DNA from: a virus
DNA length: 26,396 nucleotides
Virus record (IMG/VR): IMGVR_UViG_3300031772_001238
Location: 1-26,396 of that record
Strand: one strand, 5' to 3'
Part shown: one piece after another, positions 1 to 5,089 of the stretch
Layout: every line of letters begins with the position of its first letter
Position numbering within the stretch: the stretch's first letter is position 1
Made by a program: the position numbers and the translations under genes
Notes under the pieces: model-generated
Seen by the model: only the letters and a program-made list of their open reading frames with translations
Database searches by the model: none
Told to the model about the DNA's origin: nothing

Positions 1-993
1 ATCATCAATTACGAGAGTTTGCACCTTGTAGCTAACCAACAGCGTTGGGACTTTGTTGTCTTGGATGAGGCGCACTCAATGGGCGCCTTTCCAAAGCCAA
101 GTCAACGCGCTATAGCTATTAGGGATATCCTGCGCAGATGTAACCCAAAAGTTATCCTGTTATCAGGGACGCCAACGCCTGAGTCGTACTCGCAGATGTA
201 TCACCAAGTATATGGTATACATAATAATCCATTCAGAGAGTTTCCAAACTTCTATAGGTTCTGCGATAGGTATGTTAAGCTCAAAGAGAAGAAGATTAAC
301 GGACTATTCATTAAAGACTATTCTCAGGGCCTAGAAACTATTGTAGAGGCTATTAAGCCTTATACCATTAACTACACTCAGAAAGAGGCAGGATTCAACG
401 CTGAGACCACTGAGGAGATACTAGAGGTTACATTAAAGCCATCAACGTATAAATTAATCGAGAAGCTGAAGAAGGATTTGGTAATTGAAGGTAAGGATGA
501 GGTTATACTTGCGGACACGCCTGTAAAACTGATGATGAAGGTTCATCAGTTATTCTCAGGTACGGTTAAGTTTGAGAGCGGCAACTCAATGGTATTAGAC
601 ACCACTAAGGCTGACTTTATAAAAGATCACTTTACAGATTGTAAGATTGGCATTTTCTATAAATTTAAAGAGGAGCTAAACGCCTTACAAGAAGTATTTG
701 GCAAACAGATCACTACAGACTTAGATGAGTTTAACGAAACAGATAAGAATATCGCCCTTCAGATTATATCAGGGCGTGAGGGTATATCGCTTCGCAAAGC
801 TGACTATTTGGTTTACTACAACATTGACTTCAGTGCTACAAGCTATTGGCAGTCAAAAGATAGGATGACTACTAAGGATAGGCTACAGAACAATGTGTAT
901 TGGATATTCTCAAAAGACGGCATTGAGCACGATATCTATAAGTCCGTAACTAAAAAAATGGATTACACGTTAAATCACTTTAAAAAAGATTAA
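1..993 (+). CDS. SNF2-type DNA helicase/ATPase, C-terminal part (5' end outside the window)
   Basis: The reading frame is open from base 1, so the gene begins upstream; the TTG at 19 is not a real start. 330 codons are visible. In order they show an INYESL segment (codons 2-7), a Walker B / motif II DEAH box (codons 22-25), motif III as LLSGTPTPE (about 53-61), and a C-terminal RecA-like domain with SGREGISL (motif V, about 255-264) and QSKDRMTTKDR (motif VI, about 280-293). This is the layout of superfamily 2 helicases of the SNF2/DEAD-like group. Such proteins are common in the replication modules of Bacteroidota phages and use ATP to move on or remodel DNA. The substrate cannot be told from sequence. 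Lysine codons are about half AAG, unlike the methyltransferase gene downstream. SF2 membership is nearly certain; the SNF2 subgroup is likely. Confidence 0.88.
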   Translation: MINYESLHLVANQQRWDFVVLDEAHSMGAFPKPSQRAIAIRDILRRCNPKVILLSGTPTPESYSQMYHQVYGIHNNPFREFPNFYRFCDRYVKLKEKKINGLFIKDYSQGLETIVEAIKPYTINYTQKEAGFNAETTEEILEVTLKPSTYKLIEKLKKDLVIEGKDEVILADTPVKLMMKVHQLFSGTVKFESGNSMVLDTTKADFIKDHFTDCKIGIFYKFKEELNALQEVFGKQITTDLDEFNETDKNIALQIISGREGISLRKADYLVYYNIDFSATSYWQSKDRMTTKDRLQNNVYWIFSKDGIEHDIYKSVTKKMDYTLNHFKKD

Positions 994-1104
994 TTATGAA
1001 AACAGAATTAGAATTATACAACTATTTAAATTAAATCAAAGCGTGACAAATTGTAACGGGTTGGTCGCAAATTTAGTAGATATTTGGGACAGAACTATTA
1101 AAAA

Positions 1105-1140
1105 ACTACACAGAAAATTACACAGAAAACTACACAGAAA
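1105..1140 (+). repeat. Three tandem copies of a 12-bp unit
   Basis: The unit ACTACACAGAAA occurs at 1105-1116 and 1129-1140, with the variant ATTACACAGAAA between them at 1117-1128. The period is four codons. A short frame open at 1043-1156 (GTG start, 37 codons) would read it as repeated Leu-His-Arg-Lys, but nothing else supports translation there. The repeat lies in the loosely coding stretch between the helicase and the methyltransferase. Confidence 0.9.
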
Positions 1141-1167
1141 ACCTAAACAACCTTAAAAATATTAATT

Positions 1168-1287
1168 ATGTTAGCAGCTATTTACATCACAAGGTTTGCA
1201 ATAATCCTTACAATTTGGTCAGTTGCCTATTTATTAGAGAAAAAACTTATAGAGATTAAAAAAGAATTAGAAAAATTAAAACTTTAA
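1168..1287 (+). CDS. Predicted 39-aa single-pass membrane peptide
   Basis: An ATG with the leader AATATTAATT opens a 39-codon frame. Residues 3-23 form a hydrophobic helix with a central Trp. The remainder is a Lys/Glu-rich amphipathic tail (pattern like LIEIKKELEKLKL) that could form a short coiled coil. This hydrophobic-then-charged layout is typical of real tiny phage membrane proteins and is not expected from random AT-rich DNA. Function unknown. The flanks (994-1167 and 1288-1374) hold no gene I can support: the first contains the 12-bp repeats, and the second a short open frame at 1291 (18 codons) and a GC-richer stretch with a 5-bp inverted repeat at 1325-1341. Confidence 0.5.
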   Translation: MLAAIYITRFAIILTIWSVAYLLEKKLIEIKKELEKLKL

Positions 1288-1374
1288 ATTATGCACAGTC
1301 GTAGTATTGCCTGTAACGTTATCTCGCTTGGCGAAGAAGCGGATTAGAATTACTAAACTTTCAATTTAAGACAA

Positions 1375-2142
1375 ATGACAAATAGAATTACAGAACTTGA
1401 ACATAGCACAGAACCCGCTTTTTTGCCAAACGAGTGTTACCCGCAGTTTTTTCTCGGAGATATTCAGATTTACAACGGAAATAACATAGATGTTTTGCAA
1501 AATTTAGGATTGGATTTATCGAAGTGTATTTTTGTAAGCGACCCACCATTTAATATTGGCTACCATTACGACCAATACAATGACAAAATGAATGAGGACG
1601 ATTACTATAATTGGTTAGCTGATATTTTCGGCACACAAAAACAAGTGATTATTCATTATCCTGAATACTTGTATAAGCATAGTTTTAATATTGGTTTATT
1701 TCCTGAAAAAGTAGTGAGTTGGGTTTATAATTCAAATACTGGTAAACAGCATAGAGATATTGCGTTTTTTGGTGTAAAGCCTGATTTTAGAAAAGTAGGA
1801 CAAGATTATAAAAACCCAACTGATAAACGAATAGCCAAAAGAATAGCTGATGGCAAAACAGCAAGGCTTTATGATTGGTGGGAAATAAACCAAGTAAAAA
1901 ATGTTAGTGCCGAAAAAACAGCACATCCTTGTCAAATGCCGTTGAAAGTAATGGAAAATATTATTGGAGTTTTACCTGATGATTACATTATTATTGATCC
2001 ATTTTTAGGAAGCGGGACAACGGCATTAGCTTGTCAAAAATATAACCGTAAATTTATTGGAATAGAATTAGACACTAAATATTTTAAGATTGCAAAACAA
2101 CGGATTTTCAATTCAGCAGGGTTGTTCCAAAATTGCGGGTAG
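1375..2142 (+). CDS. Beta-class adenine-N6/cytosine-N4 DNA methyltransferase
   Basis: 255 aa. It transfers a methyl group from S-adenosylmethionine to a base in DNA. The catalytic motif IV is DPPF at residues 56-59 near the N-terminus. The SAM-binding motif I (DPFLGSGTT, 208-216) and the following acidic GIELD (229-233) are near the C-terminus, with an HPCQMP motif just before (184-189). This order (IV, recognition region, then I) defines the beta class (N6_N4_Mtase family). Residues 60-180 hold the target recognition region; specificity cannot be predicted. No cognate restriction gene is adjacent, so it is an orphan enzyme that may protect phage DNA from host restriction or act in regulation. 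Codon use differs from neighbours (about 4 of 23 Lys codons are AAG, against about half in the helicase), suggesting separate acquisition. A hairpin follows at 2166-2195. Confidence 0.92.
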   Translation: MTNRITELEHSTEPAFLPNECYPQFFLGDIQIYNGNNIDVLQNLGLDLSKCIFVSDPPFNIGYHYDQYNDKMNEDDYYNWLADIFGTQKQVIIHYPEYLYKHSFNIGLFPEKVVSWVYNSNTGKQHRDIAFFGVKPDFRKVGQDYKNPTDKRIAKRIADGKTARLYDWWEINQVKNVSAEKTAHPCQMPLKVMENIIGVLPDDYIIIDPFLGSGTTALACQKYNRKFIGIELDTKYFKIAKQRIFNSAGLFQNCG

Positions 2143-2165
2143 AGAACAATTAAAACAACTATAAC

Positions 2166-2195
2166 TTGGCATTAAAATGAGTTTTGCGCCATTTT
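2166..2195 (+). terminator. Candidate intrinsic terminator after the methyltransferase
   Basis: TGGC (2167-2170) pairs with GCCA (2188-2191), and AAAA (2174-2177) with TTTT (2182-2185), around a TGAG loop, with one mismatch, one wobble and one bulge. Four T residues follow (2192-2195). The stem is imperfect and the T-run short, so this is only a candidate. If real, it closes the methyltransferase as its own transcription unit. Confidence 0.4.
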
Positions 2196-2208
2196 ATAGT
2201 AAGTTTAA

Positions 2209-2251
2209 AAGCTGACAAAATACAAAAATAGTAAACCTACAAGCTGACAAA
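2209..2251 (+). repeat. Direct repeat of 11 bp upstream of the sigma factor gene
   Basis: AAGCTGACAAA is present at 2209-2219 and again at 2241-2251. The second copy ends 13 bases before the ATG of the sigma-factor gene and the copies start 32 bp apart, about three helical turns. This arrangement would suit an operator or activator site, but no binding protein is known. The surrounding 2143-2264 stretch has no gene and no clear TAnnTTTG box. Confidence 0.6.
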
Positions 2252-2264
2252 TAAAAGCCAATTA

Positions 2265-2726
2265 ATGAACGAGCAGGATTACATAAGAGGTAGGTTTAGG
2301 ATAATGACAGACGACAGGAACCTCTGTGATGAACTCGTTCAGCTCACTAACATTATAATTTTTAAAAGGAAGTACACTTGGACTAATGACTATAGCTTTA
2401 AAAAGCTCATCAACTCAATAACAAAGTCGGTGTATATCGACTACTACAGATCTAAAAATAAAAAGAACAAAACAATATTTGAGCTACTAGATGACGATAT
2501 GAGCTCTTCTTATAATGCAGATGATAAGCTAAATAAAAAAGAAACAGATAAGTTGATAGCAAAGCTTTTAGATAAGCTCACGGAGCCTCAGAAAGACGCT
2601 GTTATACTTAGATACTTCTTTGGCTTGAACTATAAGAAGATAGCAAAGCTTATGAACTGCCCATTTAACACAGCACTAAGTCACATCTACTACGCTAAAA
2701 AAAAATTAAAAACAATACTATGGTAG
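2265..2726 (+). CDS. Sigma-70 family RNA polymerase sigma factor (phage-encoded)
   Basis: 153 aa, about the size of small ECF-type sigma factors. Residues 45-66 (FKKLINSITKSVYIDYYRSK) resemble the end of region 2, with the typical Ile-Asp-x-x-Arg pattern. Residues 101-152 are a clear region 4: LTEPQKDAVILRYFFGLNYK, then a helix-turn-helix with recognition helix around residues 134-147. It would bind host RNA polymerase and direct it to selected promoters, most simply the phage middle or late promoters. The N-terminal region 2 is short and divergent, so melting of DNA by this protein alone is uncertain. The final codons overlap the next ATG by 7 nt (2720-2726), suggesting coupled translation. 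No Shine-Dalgarno sequence is present. Confidence 0.8.
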   Translation: MNEQDYIRGRFRIMTDDRNLCDELVQLTNIIIFKRKYTWTNDYSFKKLINSITKSVYIDYYRSKNKKNKTIFELLDDDMSSSYNADDKLNKKETDKLIAKLLDKLTEPQKDAVILRYFFGLNYKKIAKLMNCPFNTALSHIYYAKKKLKTILW

Positions 2727-3028
2727 AATGTATATGCATTAACGACAGCAATAGACCTGTCGAAGTACCTGCTAGAAAGTGGGTTAAAAAAGGAAACAAA
2801 TACAATGTTATCTTTACGCTTACGGTGATGCCCCAAAAAGTATTAGCGTTTCACTTAGCTGAAATTAATCTCGATGAGTCTTGCAAACCATACGAGTATT
2901 TCTTGGCTAATCGTTTCGCGTTTACTCAGGAAGGCATACGTCAGCTGATGCAGTTGATAGCCGACTGTGAAGATACCGAGTTCTCTTTGGAAGAACTGAT
3001 GGAACAAACACAATTAGCTGAACTATAA
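2720..3028 (+). CDS. Conserved phage protein of unknown function (102 aa)
   Basis: Starts inside the end of the sigma-factor gene (ATGG TAG overlap). The protein begins MVECICINDSNRPVEVP, then has a lysine-rich beta-type segment (WVKKGNKYNVIFTLTV), an ANRFAFT motif near residue 67, and an acidic C-terminal tail rich in Glu (about residues 84-102). This layout, with W-V-K-K-G-x-x-Y and a later ANRF, resembles a group of small proteins I associate with Bacteroidota phages and prophages; none has an assigned function that I know. Tight coupling with the sigma factor hints at a shared transcription role, but that is inference only. Confidence 0.65.
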   Translation: MVECICINDSNRPVEVPARKWVKKGNKYNVIFTLTVMPQKVLAFHLAEINLDESCKPYEYFLANRFAFTQEGIRQLMQLIADCEDTEFSLEELMEQTQLAEL

Positions 3029-3038
3029 AATTTATACA

Positions 3039-3326
3039 ATGCAAAGTAAAAGAAACAGAATGGCAGGCAAACACCCCTCTTACGATAAGTTGGGTATGTC
3101 AAAAGAAAGAATCGCAAAGAAGCTTGAGTACGATAAAGAATATCAATCTAGCGAAGAAAGAAAAAACTACAGAGTGTCTCTGAACAAAGCCAACCGTACC
3201 AAAGGAACCTACGGCAATGGCGATGGTAAAGATATGAGTCACACCAAAACAGGAGGGCTCAGGCTGGAGTCTCAAAAAAGAAACCGAGCTCGAAATGGGC
3301 ATAATGGTCGCTCAACAAAAATGTAA
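3039..3326 (+). CDS. Small basic protein, likely nucleic-acid binding (95 aa)
   Basis: Strongly basic, rich in Lys, Arg, Asn and Gly, with few hydrophobic residues. A central KEYQSSEERKNYRVSLNKAN segment is followed by GNGDGKDMSHTKTGGL and an arginine-rich end (NRARNGHNGRS). The pattern of a charged helix, then G-D-G-K-D-x-x-H, then a basic tail resembles small basic proteins found in many aquatic phage genomes; their function is not established. The G-D-G-K-D-x-x-H piece recalls an HNH-like zinc site, but the remaining HNH residues are not evident, so I do not call it a nuclease. The stop overlaps the next start in TAATG (3324-3328). Confidence 0.6.
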   Translation: MQSKRNRMAGKHPSYDKLGMSKERIAKKLEYDKEYQSSEERKNYRVSLNKANRTKGTYGNGDGKDMSHTKTGGLRLESQKRNRARNGHNGRSTKM

Positions 3327-3580
3327 TGAGAGAACAGCAGATACAGTCTAGGAAGATAAAAGAGCTTGAGGCTCAGGGATACTACGTTATCAAGTTAACT
3401 ACCACCAACAAGAATGGTATCCCTGACCTTATAGCTATACCTGCTAACTCAGATGTATTATTTATTGAGGTTAAAGGGCCAACAGGAAAGTTAAGCAAAC
3501 TACAAGAGTACAGGATAAAAGAATTAAATCAACACGGAATAAAAACAGAAGTATGTCGAGAATCAAATCAGAAAAAGTAA
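3326..3580 (+). CDS. Stand-alone VRR-NUC domain nuclease
   Basis: 84 aa, the whole length being one VRR-NUC fold (a PD-(D/E)XK nuclease family). Visible catalytic pattern: an N-terminal helix with Gln/Glu (residues 3-14), GIPDL at 31-35 with the metal-binding Asp34, FIEVKGP at 46-52 giving the E-x-K pair (Glu48, Lys50), and the conserved Lys-Leu-Ser-x-x-Gln stretch (55-60). Stand-alone viral VRR-NUC proteins are known as structure-specific nucleases, some acting on Holliday junctions, so a role in resolving replication or recombination intermediates before packaging is likely. It shares one base with the previous stop and overlaps the next gene by 28 nt, so it sits in the replication cluster. 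Confidence 0.88.
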   Translation: MREQQIQSRKIKELEAQGYYVIKLTTTNKNGIPDLIAIPANSDVLFIEVKGPTGKLSKLQEYRIKELNQHGIKTEVCRESNQKK

Positions 3581-4074
3581 AATCAGAAATGCAGGAGTTG
3601 CATACCATTGTAGAAGATGTATTTAAAGTGAGTCTGATGAATAAAAAAAGGTTAATGACTTTAGTAGATGCAAGAATGGTATTCTCAAAGATACTCAGAG
3701 ATAGGGGTCATACTCTTGTTAGCATAGCAAGCTATTTAAAAAAAGACCATACCACTATAATGAATTATATGGAGAAGGTGGTATATTTGTTAAAGCAAGA
3801 TGAAAAGTTATTTCAATCGTATATGATTGCAAAGGATTTGTTTCTTGAGAATAGAGAAGAACTTATTGATGAAATCAAAGATAAAGACTTGCATATGAAA
3901 ATTGCTCGCGTCAATCATCAGCTAGATAAGTTCATAGCTGAAAGGAATCAAGTGTTTGAGATAGACAGAAAGAATACAAGATTTAGGTACATCATAGACC
4001 TACTAAATAAAAGAGTCCCTGCAGGCAAGGAGGCTTACATTGGAAACAAGATAATGCAATTACTAAATGAGTAA
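3553..4074 (+). CDS. DnaA domain IV-like DNA-binding protein without the ATPase
   Basis: 173 aa. Residues about 18-86 match the C-terminal DNA-binding domain of the bacterial initiator DnaA: an Ala-Arg-x-x-Phe helix (40-47), a helix-turn-helix, and the diagnostic DHTTIMNYMEKV at 65-76, equivalent to the D-H-T-T-V signature that contacts DnaA boxes. No AAA+ ATPase (Walker A/B) precedes it. Residues 87-173 are helical and charged (for example LFLENREELIDEIKDKDLHM) and match nothing I know. It may bind an origin-like site in phage DNA or occupy host DnaA boxes; either would serve phage takeover of replication. The start overlaps the VRR-NUC gene by 28 nt; the ATG at 3553 keeps the whole domain. 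Confidence 0.8.
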   Translation: MSRIKSEKVKSEMQELHTIVEDVFKVSLMNKKRLMTLVDARMVFSKILRDRGHTLVSIASYLKKDHTTIMNYMEKVVYLLKQDEKLFQSYMIAKDLFLENREELIDEIKDKDLHMKIARVNHQLDKFIAERNQVFEIDRKNTRFRYIIDLLNKRVPAGKEAYIGNKIMQLLNE

Positions 4075-4258
4075 TTTCGCTAGCGAAAACGAAAGAGCAA
4101 GTCGTTTAGCCTTAAGAATTAATGAGAACCACTTATTATTAGCTAACGTATATGAGAACTTAGTTGATAGAGACTTTGCCCGTGTAGATAAAGACATCAA
4201 AGTAATCATACTTCAGCTAAAACTTATCTTAAAATCAATGGAAGATGACGATTTTTGA
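4067..4258 (+). CDS. Small helical protein of unknown function (63 aa)
   Basis: Not recognised. It starts 8 nt before the end of the DnaA-like gene and ends 14 nt inside the next gene, so it is locked into the cluster. The predicted product is almost entirely alpha-helical, with heptad-like Leu/Ile spacing (SRLALRINENHLLLANVYE, then KVIILQLKLILKSM) and an acidic end (EDDDF). That suggests a small coiled-coil or partner-binding protein. No transmembrane segment, metal site or enzyme motif is visible. Confidence 0.6.
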   Translation: MSNFASENERASRLALRINENHLLLANVYENLVDRDFARVDKDIKVIILQLKLILKSMEDDDF

Positions 4259-4670
4259 AACCGAAGAAGATTTAAAAAGAGAGAAGAAAGCAATAGAAAC
4301 ATTCGTGAATACCTTCGGAGGCTCTTATAAAAAGTTAGACCCACTTGACGTTGACTACAAAATATTCGATAAGAACGACAACCTAATAGCATACGCAGAA
4401 GTCAAAGGTCGTATCCGAAATATTCGAAACGCTTATCCTCTACCCATATCAATAACCAAAGTAGCGAAGCTTATAGACAAGAGGCTAGCGCCTGTAATCA
4501 TATGGGCGTGTGATGATGGCATCATCTATGGCATTGCAAGCAAGTTAGAAGGTCATATAAAATTTGGCGGACGTAAGCCAAGAGAAAGCTCCTATAGTGA
4601 CGAGGAGATGATGGCTTACTTTGAGAAACAAAAGGAATTGAAGTACGTTAGGTTTGATTTACAATCTTAA
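4245..4670 (+). CDS. Probable PD-(D/E)XK nuclease-like protein (141 aa)
   Basis: After an N-terminal helix (residues 6-22, with a possible early Glu), the protein has LDVDYKIFD (34-42) followed by AYAEVKGR (49-56). An acidic residue on one strand (Asp35 or Asp37) and a downstream Glu-x-Lys pair (Glu52, Lys54) form the core of the PD-(D/E)XK nuclease and restriction-endonuclease-like fold. The following beta strands (APVIIWACDDGIIYGIA) also fit that fold. This would be the second small nuclease of this superfamily in the cluster after the VRR-NUC gene, perhaps for DNA end processing or host DNA breakdown. The assignment rests on one motif, so function is tentative. Its last 23 bp overlap the opposing metallopeptidase gene. 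Confidence 0.65.
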   Translation: MTIFETEEDLKREKKAIETFVNTFGGSYKKLDPLDVDYKIFDKNDNLIAYAEVKGRIRNIRNAYPLPISITKVAKLIDKRLAPVIIWACDDGIIYGIASKLEGHIKFGGRKPRESSYSDEEMMAYFEKQKELKYVRFDLQS

Positions 4671-5010
4671 ATTCATTCTTATATATATGCTTGTACATAA
4701 CATCAGTTAGATATCCCATAAGCCAAGCCTGAGACTCTTCATCAACAATGTCTCTATCCTCAGTAACCTTAACGACAGCGTGATATATTTCGTGAGCGAT
4801 TGTATTATGGCTTAAATAAAACTCATCAAGTATAATGTAGTAGTTGTCAATATCAAATGTGAACACAACGCCTTCAGCTTCATCAGAAAACTTTTCGTCC
4901 TGATTAAACTTTTTATATATAGAATTTACCTTAGCATTTAAGTCGTCTGTGATTATTATTATCACACTACAGCTGTAGGTAGGGAGTTTTATTTTTTTTG
5001 TTTTACTCAT
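4648..5010 (-). CDS. Small HExxH zinc metallopeptidase-like protein (120 aa)
   Basis: The centre carries IAHEIYHAV, giving the zinc-binding HExxH motif (His73, Glu74, His77), with a nearby acidic run VDEESQAW (89-96) that could supply the third ligand, and a helical YLTDVMYKHIY end. This plan, a small beta-rich start then HExxH and an E-E-x-x-A-W/Y helix, matches a type of minimal metallopeptidase-like protein frequent in phages of Bacteroidota; the substrate is unknown. It is the only - strand gene left of the hairpin at 5063, and its 3' end overlaps the + strand nuclease-like gene by 23 bp. No TAnnTTTG box lies upstream on its own strand, so it may be expressed by read-through from the virion operon. 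Its start codon sits inside an opposing promoter-like site. Confidence 0.7.
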   Translation of the reverse strand: MSKTKKIKLPTYSCSVIIIITDDLNAKVNSIYKKFNQDEKFSDEAEGVVFTFDIDNYYIILDEFYLSHNTIAHEIYHAVVKVTEDRDIVDEESQAWLMGYLTDVMYKHIYKNEFKIVNQT

Positions 5011-5024
5011 TTTCTGTATATTTG
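4998..5024 (+). promoter_or_regulatory. Bacteroidota-type promoter-like site at the convergence point
   Basis: TTG (4998-5000), a 16-nt spacer, then TATATTTG (5017-5024), matching the TTG / TAnnTTTG pattern of the Bacteroidota primary sigma factor, though the spacer is slightly short. The 12-mer TGTATATTTGTA (5015-5026) recurs exactly in the - strand promoter at 25163-25174, which has the same 16-nt spacer. It faces rightward and no + strand gene follows; the only thing downstream is a hairpin and T-run. It overlaps the start codon of the opposing metallopeptidase gene. Confidence 0.5.
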
Positions 5025-5030
5025 TATTGG

Positions 5031-5089
5031 ATTAATTTTACAGTTTTTCATAGTAATCGTTCGACCCTCGTTTCTACGGGGGTCTTTTT
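5031..5089 (+). ncRNA. Candidate small RNA of about 60 nt
   Basis: Starting about 7 nt after the TATATTTG box, transcription would run roughly 30 nt of unstructured AU-rich sequence, then a hairpin (5063-5084) and U-run (5085-5089). That is the standard layout of a short intergenic regulatory RNA with an intrinsic terminator as its 3' end. No open frame of useful length lies inside. The evidence is only the promoter-like box and the terminator; the hairpin alone could instead just end early transcription. Confidence 0.3.
5063..5089 (+). terminator. Intrinsic terminator between the convergent arms
   Basis: GACCCTCG (5063-5070) pairs with CGGGGGTC (5077-5084), 8 bp including one G-U pair, around a 6-nt loop, followed by TTTTT (5085-5089). 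The T-run is on the + strand only, so it acts on rightward transcripts. Its last bases overlap the stop codon (5088-5090) of the opposing phosphoesterase gene. In the leftward direction the stem is not followed by T residues, so the virion operon may read through. Confidence 0.78.

Noticed and set aside
19-21. TTG as start of the helicase gene
   Set aside because: The same frame runs open to base 1 with a helicase-like INYES motif, so the gene starts outside the window.
1105-1140. CRISPR-like array
   Set aside because: The 12-bp units are directly tandem with no spacers, and no cas gene is present.
3039-3326. HNH endonuclease
   Set aside because: There is a G-D-G-K-D-x-x-H piece, but the second His/Asn and the zinc cysteines of an HNH domain are not visible.
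5063-5089. Bidirectional terminator that also ends the leftward virion operon
   Set aside because: Leftward, the stem is followed by GAACGATT and not by T residues; only the rightward direction has a proper T-run.
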